A stretch of 64,000 bases of DNA from Diploptera punctata (lineage: Eukaryota > Arthropoda > Insecta > Blattodea > Blaberidae). Of this stretch, positions 22,171 through 34,584 are shown piece by piece; the first letter of the stretch is position 1; each line of letters begins with the position of its first letter. Below the pieces are notes generated by a model. The model worked only from the letters and a program-made list of their open reading frames with translations. It was not told the DNA's origin and did no database searches. The stretch lies in the NCBI GenBank assembly GCA_030220185.1, contig JASPKZ010000420.1, positions 248,001-312,000 of the forward strand. Direction: 5' to 3'. Both the position numbers and the translations under genes were made by a program.

Positions 22171-22990
22171 AAAAACTACAATGTGAGAAAACATTCAATG
22201 GGGTGTTGAAGAAATGCGAAAGTCTAGCTTCATGAACATAAATGCAGACAGCATGTTCATAGGATGCCAGAAACTAATTTACAAAAAAAAAATTAATATC
22301 CTACAGGAAACAGAGATTATGGTCGACCTAATCGCCGTTGGACAGATTAGTTCCGATTGGAAGACGTTATGCATCAAGCGATTAAGCGCCATTTACAAAA
22401 ATATATTTTTGATGTCATCTGTTAATCTGGCTTATGAAGTAAGTGAAAGTAAACTTTTAACGCCAAATATTTAAATATAGCATTATTAAAAAATGTAAAC
22501 GCCATCAGTCCTATCAGAGATTCTATATTTTGCAACAAACGTTTATGAAACATCTTCATAATCGTTAATATAAAATTTGCATCATACAGCTAAGCGCCAA
22601 ATATTCCCGCTCTTAGCTTGTTAATGCATAACGGTGATACAAGGGAAATAACTTGGAATATCCAGTATTGTTAGTTTGATGCTACAATACTTTGTGAACA
22701 TTGACTTAATCTTTAAACGTGTTTTTCTTGAAACTTATATAATGACGTATAGTCGGTTAATGCATAACTTGTCCAATTGTACTTCACAGATGGGAATAAA
22801 TCCAAACCTGTATTTTTGCAGAAGAAGATGATGTAATAATATTGTCCAGACTATTTTGCTCATGTCTCCAAATGTTAGATGACGATCAATCAATATAATT
22901 TGCAAGTACCGATAAATATAAATGTTTTATTACTGTATTTTATGATCATATTTTTGGAGTATGTCACTTCATTTTATACATGAAATAGTT
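22171..22990. other. unassigned
   Basis: An 86-aa open frame (22214-22474) has no recognisable domain. The rest is AT-rich without features. Confidence 0.4.
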
Positions 22991-22994
22991 CTAA

Positions 22995-23345
22995 CTTCCA
23001 CCGATGTGGTCTCGAGGTAGCGTCGCTTTCTCTTACGCAGCGGCCCGAATTCGATCCACGGTCGGGACAAGTTTTCTGGATGAAGATTTTTTCGGGGTTT
23101 TTCCTCGCCTGGCCATCATAATAAACATTATCATATTCGCCATATTTAGTTTGAATGTGTGTGTTTCGACTTCATGTTGTGTTGTCTCCGAGGAGGCACG
23201 ACACTGTGCTGATCACTCATTCAGGGAGATCCTCCACATCCATGTGTGGTCAAAAATTAATCTGTATGCCATAGTTTAAATCCCTCTCTCGATAAGCCGT
23301 GCCACTATAAGACGCGTGGCATGTAAGAAGTACTTTTATGTTGAG
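22995..23345 (+). mobile_element. tRNA-derived SINE (family S3), copy 1
   Basis: Head GATGTGGTCTCGAGGTAGCG, B box GAATTCGATCCACGG, then the S3 landmarks CGGGACAAGTTTTCTGG and TTTTTCGGGGTTTTTCCTCG. The 3' part has CTGTGCTGATCACTCATTCA, also seen in the 36.5-kb copy. Confidence 0.75.
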
Positions 23346-24261
23346 AGGTTAAACTAAGTTATTGGAATGGAATAATCCTAGAATATTTTACTCATGTTTT
23401 ACAAATCCTGTAGATAAGTTATATTGAATTACATTCATCAGTATTGTATTAATATATTACATAGTTCCTATTTTTTGTTTGTTTATATCAGTCTGCTCTG
23501 CATCAATTATTTTTGTGTCAAAGAGAGTTTTATATTTTGAAGCTTTATCCTAAACTTGTTTTGGTATATATTATTAGACTGCCTAATGCCTTTAATTACC
23601 TTCTTTAGTTTGGTATTAATCTATTCTGTATTATTTTGTTTATTTTACGCCCCGTTGTATTATTTATTTATAATTCTTTTATGTTCCAAGATTATTTATT
23701 TTATATCTTGAAACTGGCTTTTAAATTTGAATTTTTTGTTTTCACTCTCCCTTTAACTAAAACTTAGTAATGTATATAATTATTATATATGTATTAATTT
23801 TGTAACTGAACTGCACCCGAACACGACTCCCTGTATGAGCAAAACGGAGTGTTGTGAGGTGGAAAGCGGCGCGGACACAATTTGTGAGGGTTATCGAATC
23901 CGCCAATTCAGCAGTTGTATTGCGCCTCCGGCTTTAAATGAGATGTTTGGCGCTGGATTTTAATTCCTTGGAATTTGAAGCTGCAGATAATTTTTGGACA
24001 TGTCGTTGATATATCATATGGTTTCCCTGGGAGACATATCAAGGTAGGTTTCAGCATACAATTTTTGACAGAATTCTTGTAATAAAAATGACAGACATAC
24101 TTGAACCTCAGTTTTGATACAAGATGGACAAAATAGGCTACATTTTCAAATGAGTTCATCAAATGTGTTCAAATCTAGGTTTAATCCTTGTTTTAAGGAT
24201 GTAATATGTTAATCGATGTAGAGATTTAGTACAGGTAGGTCTACAATATATTCGTTTTTAG
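23346..24261. other. unassigned
   Basis: AT-rich. A CG-richer stretch occurs at 23815-23935. An 84-aa minus-strand frame (23908-24162) has no recognisable domain. Confidence 0.4.
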
Positions 24262-25505
24262 GTATTAGAAAATATATAGTAATTTTATGCCACTATATGT
24301 GAACTATATGTAGACGATTCAATTAAGAGGGGGAAGATGTATAGTATTAAGCTTCTTCTTTCTTCTTCTGCTTCATGAAATTAGGCCTTTTGACCTGTTT
24401 TCACATCAAGTGGGATTTAATGAATCCCTCCCATCTAGTAAATGGGCGTCCAACATTTCTATGTCCTATTGGTTTGTACTTTAGTAACAGCTGAGGGATT
24501 CTATCTGTAGGCATTCTCTTGACATGTTCATACCAGTTGTTTCTCATGTTGTCAATTCTATTTGTCAAATTGAAAATATTTAAGTCATTCCAAATATCCT
24601 CACTTATTTCTTGTCCAAAATTGTCACACCTGCTACTGAACGTAGGAACTTCATTTCTGCAGTTTCTATTTTCCTTCTGTCTGAACGGTTAAGAGTCAAA
24701 TTTTCACTTGCATATGTTAAGACATATGTTTGTTCGTGGCATCATGCACGGACATTAACCCGACCTAAGGGGAACCAGGGACATCTTCCTTGAACCCACT
24801 TAGGTAACTCTTAGCAGGCGCGTCCACGACTCTAAGTCGACTCTAAGTCGACCCGACTCTAAGTCGGTGACTAAGTTCTGCTAAGGACCCAGTATTGCGG
24901 GGTATAACGCTTTACCCTTGTCCAGGGTTACGGATGAAGACCACAATGGCAGCGAAGGCGAGGAAGAAAATATTACGACTCAACCGAACTGGCAGAGGAG
25001 GAAACTTTCAACTCGGCGGAACTGGCAGAAGTGGCAACTCTTTCTCCAGAGTTTAAAAGGAGCCCATACTCGGGGTAACAGGAGTGAAGTCTCCAACGAC
25101 TTAAGTCGGAAGGAGCAACCCTTTCTGTGGGGATTATACACAGAAGAGCACGTCCAGAGGCTCTAAGGTGGCAGCCCCACCACTAGACTTGTCCTGCGTA
25201 ACGTGACCAGGAGACATTTACATTACTGGCAACCATCAAGTGAATAACCGGACTAGTATTAAGCTAGGATTCAAAATTCCTAAAAAGTTAGTTATACCTA
25301 TTTCTAATATGTCTACACGGCACAAGGAGTAGGATGAGAATAAATAAACAGTTTTCAGATAATGTTTGAATTTCACAATGAATTGAAGCAAGGGGATGCA
25401 CTATCTTCTCTGATATTCAGTTTGCATTCGAATATACAAACAAATATTTAGCAAAAGAGGGTGTACAACTCAATGGTATTAATTCAATCGATAGATGTTG
25501 AAGTT
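24262..25505 (+). pseudogene. LINE family A, RT fragment split by a 5'-inverted LINE insertion
   Basis: The left part (24262-24353) aligns with RT motif A of the 31-kb copy (TATATGTAGAC then GATTCAATTAAGAGG, with an internal ~15-bp deletion). The right part (25254-25505) continues from CCTAAAAAGTTAGTTATACC through a GAATTGAAGCAAGGGGATGC block, which corresponds to the GLKQGDALSP region. It is heavily decayed. The break is filled by 24354-25253 with a 12-bp target duplication. Confidence 0.75.
24354..25253 (-). mobile_element. LINE insertion with inverted 5' segment (twin-priming structure)
   Basis: Flanked by a perfect 12-bp duplication TAGTATTAAGCT (24342-24353, 25254-25265). The left part (24354-24730) is the 3' end of a minus-strand LINE with a GAAGAA-type tail; its reverse complement encodes a GHRNVGRPFTRW-like C-terminus. 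The right part (about 24735-25253) is a LINE 5' region in plus orientation, with three CGACTCTAAGTCG repeats near 24827-24870 and GGTGGCAGCCCCACCACTAG. The order of parts fits twin priming: the inner end of the inverted segment is the 5' end and its outer end is internal. Confidence 0.7.
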
Positions 25506-25835
25506 CAAAATTACATTACATTTCAATATTTCAAAATATCAATATGGTAAATAAATGACCACTATATTTCAGTTAAATTTCGTTAAAAATGATATTCATA
25601 TATAATATGTCAGAAGTGTCTCTGGAATAAAAATAAATAAATTTTAGAATAGCTCGCAAAGTTGAACACGAATTATTATTTATATAACAATTAATTAGTG
25701 AAATCAACATGGCATAATTTAAGATGACTTTAAGTGATGGTCCACATATGTCACTGTTCGCGAGAGAGAAACAGGTGCGACTTGTGTTTCTAATGATTAA
25801 ATAGCATGCTTAAAACTAATGATGTTTAATTTTCT
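25506..25835. other. unassigned AT-rich DNA
   Basis: No feature was recognised. Confidence 0.45.
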
Positions 25836-26080
25836 AGGCGGCTCTGTGATGAAAGTGTTAGATAGTCACCCTCTACCTCGCAGTCCCGATTTCGCGTCTA
25901 GGGTAAAGTAAAGTTGTGCCTTTGGTGTACTTATTATAGGAGTTTCTCCAGTTTTCCTCTGCCAAAAATTAATTTCACCCTTCTCCATATATATGGTATG
26001 CATTTCGTTCCACTTCATTTCATCTGCCATATGATGGTGCCTAAGGTCTGGTCAGAATCGTTCCATACACAACTTGCTAC
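25836..26080 (+). mobile_element. degenerate tRNA-derived SINE
   Basis: The head GGCGGCTCTGTGATG...GTTAGATAG and decayed B box CCCGATTTCGCGTC suggest a tRNA-related SINE. The following GGTAAAGTAAAGTTGTGCC block reads as body. Confidence 0.4.
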
Positions 26081-26094
26081 CTAAATTAATATAA

Positions 26095-27690
26095 ACTTTT
26101 AGATCAATTTCAGTCAAGCTTCAGAACAGGACACAATACTAACACTGCTCTACTAATTATCCGTGAAGGCATACGCGAAACAATCGAAAACTTACCATTC
26201 TTACATTACTTGACTTTAGTAAAGCATTCGACAAGGTAGACTTGGACTTATTGTTGCTTAAACATAAAAATCTCTTACTCTCTGATAGGGTTAATTCCTA
26301 CCTTCATGAGCACCAGAAATCTGTAGTAGGAAATCATATATTATGTTCTATTTGGTCCTTATGTAAAGCTGGAGTTCCACAGGGTTCGGTACTTGGACCT
26401 TTTCTTTTCAATCTGCATAAAAGACATCCAACTCCTTAAAGCATTGCAAACATTATTTGAGGAGGGCATTCAGATCTACATCCACATAGACAAATGATTT
26501 ATAAATTACGCTAATGCCAAAATAAACGAGTATCTTGACTCACTAATGACTAGTACAATTAAAAATGGACTGCAATTAAATCCTAGACGGCCAAAATCGA
26601 TCATTATGAATCACCGGAGATTATTAGCTACAACAACCTATATAGTGAGACAGTAAAAAAATCTAGGAGTAGTTATTGACAATAACCTAAATTAGAATAC
26701 ACAAATAAACCATACATGCAAAACAGTGTTCTCAATAATACATTCATTAAATCTCGTAAGAAATTGTTTGCCATTCTCTCTCAGTAAAATGTTAGTACAA
26801 ACACTTGCAATGCCCCATTTTGATTACTGTGATACTCTTTTTACAGACTTAAATACTATATTCACTCAAACACTTCAATGTGTTCATAAGTCTTGCGCAC
26901 GTTTTATTTGTGGTATTCGGAAATTTGACCGTGTTACATCGTCACTGGAATAATTATCTTGGCTTCGTCTTAAGAGGTGGCAGGACAGTCCATTCCTTAT
27001 CCCTTCTCTATAAAATACTTCACACATCATCGCCTAATTATTTATCACGTCGCTTCATCAGACTATCCGACACACATAATCTTGACACTCGATCCCATCA
27101 GCACATTGTCCTTTATATCCCGCCTCATTACACTGTATATTATTCATTATCTATTACGGTCTCACTTACCAAAACATGGAATTCCCTTCCGCCCTATAGC
27201 AGAGACTGTCAAACTATAACATCCTTCAAAACCAAACTAAAGAATTATTTAATAACAAACTAACTTATACACCTCACTGATAGTATTCTTTTAGCAATAT
27301 TAATATATTTAATTATTTATGAAAATAATATTAAGAATAACAAATATTTTTATTTGTTTTGTTTTAAATATTGTATAATCGTAAAATTAGTTTTCTATAT
27401 CTCATTATTTTCTTTTGTTTTTTATATACACTAGACAGGGACAATTTAATATGACTTGCTTGTATACATTTTATTATTAGTTGTAGTCTTAATTTTAACT
27501 AATATTAACTGGTTGTATTATAGATCGTAATATATTAGATATTATATTTTGATCAAATTTTTACTTAGTGTTTAATATTAAAGTTAATTAAGATTGTTAT
27601 ATTCTGATGTAATATATGTTTGTCCTGGTGAGTGGAAGAGAAGGCCACATGGCATTAATTCCACCAGGCTAAATAAATCTAATCTAATCT
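26095..27690 (+). pseudogene. CR1/jockey-like LINE, RT to 3' UTR
   Basis: RT motif A is LTLLDFSKAFDKVDLD after a frameshift near 26200. Motif B follows as AGVPQGSVLGPFLFN (26370-26415). The YADD block is lost. The C-terminal part is in two overlapping frames (26726-26953 HFDYCDTLF, QCVHKSCARFICGIRK; 26880-27263 SLSLLYKILHTSSPNYLSRR, TWNSLPPYSRDC). The 3' UTR ends with the extended stem-loop near 27630-27670 and an AATCTAATCTAATCT tail. The full-length protein of this type would be about three times longer, so it is 5'-truncated and dead. Confidence 0.8.
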
Positions 27691-27694
27691 AAAA

Positions 27695-28090
27695 ATAAAT
27701 TACATTATTTATGAAAATAATATTAAGATTAACAAATATTTTCGTTTGTTTGTTTTCAATATTGTATAATCGTAAAATTAGTTTTCCATATCTCATTATT
27801 TTTCTTTGCTTCCTTATACGCATTAAAGAGGGACAGTCTACCAAACAATTTAATTTATTTTGCCTGTATACATTTTATCATTAGTTTTAGATTTAATCTT
27901 AACTATAATTAACTGGTTGTATTATAAATCGTAATATAATAGATATTATATTATTGATCAAATCTTCATGTTGTATTTAATATTAGTTATTTGTGATTGT
28001 TACATTCTAATGTAATAAATGTTGTCCTGGTGAGTGAATGAGTAGGCTACATGGCCTTAACTCCACCAGACTAAATAAATAAAATAAATA
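27695..28090 (+). repeat. second 3' UTR copy of the CR1/jockey-like LINE, in tandem
   Basis: Diverged repeat of 27290-27690 starting at ATTATTTATGAAAATAATATTAAG. It ends with CCTGGTGAGTG, GGCTACATGGCCTTAACTCC and an AAATAAATAAAT tail. It could be a second insertion at the tail of the first or a tandem 3' UTR. Confidence 0.7.
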
Positions 28091-28149
28091 AATAAATAAA
28101 AAGAAGAATATGACAGTGATGGCATAATATGTTAATTTAAAACAAATTT

Positions 28150-28385
28150 AAGCTAAATCTATTTCTCGTTTGAATGTTCTCTCACCAGATTAACTAATGT
28201 TCTCTAATATTTAATTTTTCTAATAATATTGAATGAATTATTTTAATTTGTATATGTATTCACTTATAATTATTTATTCCAAATTATGATCAAATGTATT
28301 CTTTTTCTGTATATAATGATTTTCGTTGTTCGAGAAGGCTATATGACCGTAACTACTACATGTTAAATATATAATTATTAATAAT
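28150..28385 (+). repeat. possible third, strongly decayed 3' UTR copy
   Basis: Ends with GAGAAGGCTATATGACCGTAAC and an A/T-rich tail, in the same order as the two preceding copies. Confidence 0.4.
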
Positions 28386-28444
28386 ATTATTCTATTATTA
28401 TATTTTGCTATTATATTATATATTATATATTACATTGCATTATA

Positions 28445-29906
28445 CTATATTTTATTATACTTACTATATTTTATTATACTTACTATATTTTATTATACTT
28501 ACTATATTTTATTATACTTACTATATTTTATTATACTTACTATATTTTATTATACTTACTATATTTTATTATACTTACTATATTTTATTATACTTACTAT
28601 ATTTTATTATACTTACTATATTTTATTATACTTACTATATTTTATTATACTTACTATATTTTATTATACTTACTATATTTTATTATACTTACTATATTTT
28701 ATTATACTTACTATATTTTATTATACTTACTATATTTTATTATACTTACTATATTTTATTATACTTACTATATTTTATTATACTTACTATATTTTATTAT
28801 ACTTACTATATTTTATTATACTTACTATATTTTATTATACTTACTATATTTTATTATACTTACTATATTTTATTATACTTACTATATTTTATTATACTTA
28901 CTATATTTTATTATACTTACTATATTTTATTATACTTACTATATTTTATTATACTTACTATATTTTATTATACTTACTATATTTTATTATACTTACTATA
29001 TTTTATTATACTTACTATATTTTATTATACTTACTATATTTATTATACTTACTATATTTTATTATACTTACTATATTTTATTATACTTACTATATTTTAT
29101 TATACTTACTATATTTTATTATACTTACTATATTTTATTATACTTACTATATTTTATTATACTTACTATATTTTATTATACTTACTATATTTTATTATAC
29201 TTACTATATTTTATTATACTTACTATATTTTATTATACTTACTATATTTTATTATACTTACTATATTTTATTATACTTACTATATTTTATTATACTTACT
29301 ATATTTTATTATACTTACTATATTTTATTATACTTACTATATTTTATTATACTTACTATATTTTATTATACTTACTATATTTTATTATACTTACTATATT
29401 TTATTATACTTACTATATTTTATTATACTTACTATATTTTATTATACTTACTATATTTTATTATACTTACTATATTTTATTATACTTACTATATTTTATT
29501 ATACTTACTATATTTTATTATACTTACTATATTTTATTATACTTACTATATTTTATTATACTTACTATATTTTATTATACTTACTATATTTTATTATACT
29601 TACTATATTTTATTATACTTACTATATTTTATTATACTTACTATATTTTATTATACTTACTATATTTTATTATACTTACTATATTTTATTATACTTACTA
29701 TATTTTATTATACTTACTATATTTTATTATACTTACTATATTTTATTATACTTACTATATTTTATTATACTTACTATATTTTATTATACTTACTATATTT
29801 TATTATACTTACTATATTTTATTATACTTACTATATTTTATTATACTATATTTTATTATACTATATTTTATTATACTATATTATATTATATTATATTATA
29901 TTATAT
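28445..29906. repeat. 19-bp minisatellite, about 74 copies
   Basis: Unit TATATTTTATTATACTTAC repeated with almost no variation (one 1-bp deletion near 29040). The last part switches to 15-bp units (TATATTTTATTATAC) and then an ATATT run before a LINE A 3' end. Because 19 is not a multiple of three and the unit has no stop in one strand, a 541-aa frame (28405-30030) is open. It is a translation artefact with a 19-residue period. Confidence 0.95.
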
Positions 29907-30143
29907 TACTGGCACTATCAAGCCCGTAGGTTCTTGGCCGCGCGAATGTGAGCTCTCCATATATCCCTATCCTGAGCTAATGCTTTCCAATCAATCTCCG
30001 TATAATCTACTTCCCCCAAATCATAGTTAATATTATTCTCCCACCTCATTCTTGGTCTACCAACTGGTTTTCCTACAAGAAGCTTCCATGCACGTCTTTC
30101 ATTCCCTATTCGTGCCACATGTCCTGTCCGTCGCAGTCATCGT
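29907..30143 (-). pseudogene. LINE family A, short 3' fragment
   Basis: Minus-strand ARIGNERRAWKLLVGKP, GRPRMRWENNINYDL and KALAQDRDIWRAH. The usual TTAC tail is replaced by the ATATT/19-bp satellite directly abutting ACTGGCAC. Truncated at its 5' side near 30143. Confidence 0.8.
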
Positions 30144-31308
30144 ATTACTGGTAATGTTATTAATTGTGCTGTTACTATTAACAACTTAGTTTTTGTTTAT
30201 AGGTCTGAATAAAGAAAAGCGTGAGTTCCTTCACACTCTTGGTTCATTTGCTAAAATGACTGTATAAGAAAGCTTTGAGGAATGCGGGAATCCACATTTG
30301 TAATTGTCATGGGAGTCTTCACAACACCGTATTATATACTTATTGACTCCTTCGAGAATAGTATTTTATTAATCACCTTCTTCACAATAATTTAAGGACA
30401 CTAGCGAAGTATTCAAATCTGGGCGACAAATTTAGTCACATGCTTGTTATGTTAATCTACGATAAAAGACTCGCGGCTTAATGAGAATAATTGGTGTATA
30501 TGAGACCTCTTTAATTAAATTGTACTCATCTCCATTATTATATTAGATACAAATGATCATTATAATAAAAAGCATATGTATGCAGACTGTATAGATTGTG
30601 TATGATTGGGACAATTTCCACGCAATGATTATTGTCTGGCTCGTAATGCAGTTTGAAAGAGAAAATTTATTTCAAAAGATCAGTCTTGATTTATGGGTCA
30701 GAGATAACGTCTGGTTTCTTGTTCTCCCAGTGGTCGAAGTTATTAGCATTAGAAACATCAATGAATAGAGACGGACGAGAAATTATCTTCATTCATCAGT
30801 ATTATGACATTACAAGTAGTTATTCAACGAACATTGCTTCGGGTATTTCCTATATAGAAATGAATTATAAATGCAGAACTGTCTGGACTTCTGAACTTCT
30901 CTCTTTCCGTTAACCTTGTTCTTTCACTCTTCATGGCAGCCACATATGTGCAAAGTCAATTGCCTACGAACTCATTTATCTCCGTTGGATCGGTATTATG
31001 TTAAAAGAAATTGTAACAAATAAATAGAATTTAAGCTCTATAACTGAGATAATCATGCCCATTCCAGCAAAAGGTACCATCTCGAAACTATATCAATTGA
31101 TATTTTGTTCCTTACGTAACGTCTGGAGATTTCTACAGTTTAGCAAATTTATCATGCAGAGATCGTTTAGGCGGCTCCATGACGCAAGTCTGTGAATCAC
31201 ACACTTCGTAATATTCTACGAATAATTATATTACCAGTGGTGGAATTTAAAATGGTTTTGTTTTAATAATTAAGGACTGCTACTACCTTAAACATAAATG
31301 ATAGAATA
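30144..31308. other. unassigned, apparently low-copy DNA
   Basis: No LINE, SINE or TIR signal. An 86-aa plus frame (30653-30913) has no recognisable domain. One of the longest stretches without an identified repeat. Confidence 0.45.
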
Positions 31309-32490
31309 CTTACTTACTCACTGGCACTATCGAACCCGTAGGTTCATGGCCGCGCGGACATACGCTCTCCATACACCCCTATCCTGAGCTAATGCTTTCC
31401 AGTCATTCCCTGTATAATCTTTTTCCCTCAAATCATAGTTAATGTTATTCTCCCACCTCATTCTTGGTCTACCAACTGGGCTTTTTCCCTCTGGATTTCC
31501 TACAAGAAGCTTCCATGTAAGTCTTTCATTCCCCATACGTGCAACATGTCCTGCCCATCGCAGTCTACGAGACTTAACTGTTCTTATTATATCTGGCTTC
31601 CTATAAAGACCATGTAGTTCATTGATATGTAAGTCTTCTCCATTCACCTGTCTGTTCATCTCTCTTTGGTCCAAAAATTTTCCTAAGTACTTATTCTCAA
31701 ATACTTGTAATCTCCTTTCCTCTCTTAAAGTAAGAGTCCATGTTTCGCATCCATATAATATAACTGGTAGAATAATAGTTTTATATATTTTTAGTTTAAC
31801 GTTTTTTGAAAGGAGTTGGGACATCAAGAGTCTCTGTAATGCATAAGAGCACGCATTTCCAGAATTGATCCTATGTTTAATTTCTTTCTGCATCTCATTC
31901 CTATTTGTGATTATTGTTCCTAGGCATTTGAATTCAGCCACTTCCACAAAATTCCCCTCATTTGTCATTAGCTGTCCATTTCCATTATATAATGTATTTC
32001 TACGTGTGACCATATATTTAGTTTTATTGATATTTACTTCCAGTCCTAATTTCTTAGTGTTACGCAATAGTATGTGTGTGTTGCCCTTTAGTATCTCCTC
32101 GCTATCGGCCAACAATCCTACATCATCAGCATAAACTAACAGTTTATTAATACCATTGAGTTGTAAGCCTTCCTCATTCTCTAAAGATTTAATGGCATGC
32201 TCTAGTACAAAATTAAATAGTAGAGGAGACAGTGCATCTCCTTGCTTCAACCCATTCTGGATTTCAAAAGTGTCCGAAAACTGTTTGCCTACACGCACTC
32301 TACTCTTTGTGCCATTTAGACACATTCGTATAAGTCTAACTAACTTTTTAGGTATTCCGAACTCCAGCAGGATACTATATAACTTCTCCCTCTTAATTGA
32401 ATCATATGCGTTTTTGAAGTCTACATATAGTTGATGTACAGTACCATTATATTCCCATTTCTTTTCTAAAATCTGTCTTATACTAAAAAT
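31309..32490 (-). pseudogene. LINE family A, longest intact fragment (RT motif A to 3' end)
   Basis: One open frame runs from about 32480 to 31327. It has FSIRQILEKKWEYN at the truncation, motif A QLYVDFKNAYDSIKRE, motif B QNGLKQGDALSPLLFNFVLE, motif C KLLVYADDVGLLADS, ISINKTKYM-like VNINKTKYMVTRR, FKCLGTIITNRNE, LYGCETWTL and GRPRMRWENN. Both aspartates of YADD are present. It ends in the TAAG tail (TACTTACTTACTCACTGGCAC on the plus strand). It lacks the endonuclease and RT fingers, so it is dead on arrival. It serves as the reference for family A in this window. Confidence 0.9.
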
Positions 32491-33534
32491 CTAGAATACA
32501 CCTGATAAATTCAATCTTACTGAACTAATAATTTAACATACTTCGGATCCCTTCTTGAGAGTTCTGTGCAACAATAGTCAGAAAAGCCTCCGATATAAAT
32601 ATATTCTTTAATTGAGAAAGACTGAGTTTTCTCAGGTATGTTTGTTTCACTAAAACCTTAAACCCAATAAATAAAACTTTTTATAGACGTACTTAAAAAT
32701 TCTAATCGACGTTTGTTACAGTAACATATAATGCAACCAAGACAAATAATACCAATTTTTATATTCCAATACTATCTCCTCTAAACAAATTTTACCATAT
32801 GTGAGGAGTGTAGAAGCAAAAATCACATTCTCTCTCCTTTTACTTCTTTTTTTTATATTGAGTTAAATAATACACCCATATTCACCTCATTTTTCAACAG
32901 TTTCATAGAAATTTGTGTCGCAAAAAACTAACATTGTGTAATTATTTAAAACCAATATGAAATACAGAGTTTGTAGCATAACTCACTGTGTCCTCTGAAA
33001 CGTGTGAAGCAATGATAATACTTCAATTTCCACTAATTATATTGGTACAATGATCTTAAATTAAATTTTTGGGAACTTGTTGTTCGTAAGTTAGATTAGA
33101 GGTCACCTATCATTGTTAACTAAAGTTCTAACATTATATGTTTCAATTAATTTTAACAGCTTTTCAAAATAATTACTACAAATAGGTGAAAGACACTAAT
33201 GACGAAGAAGAATAGAATGAAAATGCCCTACACTGTCAGCCAGGAAGAATGTCCAGCTCTACATGTTTAATAGTATAAGAATTTTCGAAGATTGTCTTAG
33301 TGCATTTTAAATTTTTTGAACTGACTTAATTTATATTTGAACAAAACTAAAACACTAATCCCAGTTTTAGCATGACATTAAATAGAGGTATTCTGTTATG
33401 TCTTAATACAGGTGTAATAATGTCAAGAACTTAATGTTTAATAGACTACAAATCATATTTCGGAATTGCTGTATTTTATTATGTTCAAGGGTTCTGAGTA
33501 CAGTAATGTCTCTTATTCAATGAACCACTTCCAA
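32491..33534. other. unassigned AT-rich DNA
   Basis: A piece near 32795-32835 (GAGGAGTGTAGAAGCAAAAA) recurs inverted at about 35760-35800, so at least part is repeat-derived. Confidence 0.4.
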
Positions 33535-33538
33535 TTAA

Positions 33539-34421
33539 CCCATTTGCTTCAGGTTTAAATGCTCAATGCAATTCCCCAGAAACCGGATTTAACTTACAGT
33601 AAATTATATTGTCTATTTTCAGACATTCAAAACAAACAAAAGATAAGGTGCTTGAGATCACAATAAGGGTGAAGACAAAAATACATTCCTCTACTATTCA
33701 TAAATGTTTACAAAATATTACCCTGCTATGGAATGTACAAAATATTGCAAAATATGGGGTGAATCATAAACATGGCTATACGTTTGATTGCGTTGTGTGA
33801 TCAAAATAGTACCATTAGAGGAAATATGAAATTACCATTGGAAAGGCAAGTATTCAAATTACAAGAATGGAATAAAACAAAACAGTGTAGGACTTACGTC
33901 ATTAGTCAAAATGGCGTTGAATATGCAACAGCAAATTACAGCTGCTGCATGGGCAATAATGCATGCTAATGATCGTGAGGCGCAAGACAGGCATGACATG
34001 AGTTTAACGTAGCATTGCAGCTGTTGACTGTGGGAAAGTGGAGAAAACGACTGCTGGAAACGGGAAGGATGAAGCAAATCAAACCTCTTGGAAGGTCTCG
34101 CATTAGCACGGATGCAGAAACAACGAAGAGAATTGTGGAGGCGGTCGACGCTAGTCCACAAAAATCAACCCGCCAAGCTGCACGTGAGCAGTGTTTTGTT
34201 TTGTTTTGTTCTATTGTTGTAATTTGAAGGATTCCCTTTCCAATGATAACATCATATTTCCTTTAATAATAATATTTTAGTCACAAAATGTGATCAAACG
34301 TATAGCCATATTTCTGAATCATTCTGTATATAACAACAGAGTTAAGCGAGTGTACCTCGTTTTCTGAGTTGAAGGTCATTTAACTGCCGGCGAGTCTACC
34401 TCGTCTTTCGAGGCGAATGGG
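33539..34421. mobile_element. piggyBac-like MITE, 883 bp, with a nested mariner-like insert
   Basis: Flanked by TTAA (33535-33538, 34422-34425), termini CCCATTTGCTTC and GAGGCGAATGGG. Internal sequence matches the 7.26-kb MITE in reverse (AAACCGGATTTAACTTACAG at the left; TTAACTGCCGGCGAGTC near the right end). Without the inserted 33755-34326 it is close in size to the 309-bp copy. Confidence 0.75.
33755..34326 (+). mobile_element. Tc1/mariner-like deletion derivative nested in the piggyBac-like MITE
   Basis: Inverted ends TGAATCATAAACATGGCTAT and the complement of AATGATTCAGAAATATGGCT continue to match as ACGTTTGAT. TA flanks both ends (33753-33754, 34327-34328). The plus frame 34015-34227 has VGKWRKRLLETGRMKQ and STDAETTKRIVEAVDASPQK, a helix-turn-helix region as in the N-terminus of mariner-like or DUF4817-type proteins. 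No catalytic domain remains. Confidence 0.65.
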
Positions 34422-34584
34422 TTAAAGCTCAATTAGCACTTTTAGAACTGCGTTGTATCTAATTTACTTGTTGTTCTAAAACTGAACGTTATCCGGAAGG
34501 TTTGGTGCAAAACTCACACAATCCAACAATTTGGAGCAAATAACACATTTTTCAAACGTGAAATGTAATTTTTTGCTTTTGTAT

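Noticed and set aside
28405..30030. 541-aa open frame with a 19-residue period
   Set aside because: It is the translation of a 19-bp minisatellite that is open in all frames of one strand. The end reads into LINE A antisense sequence.
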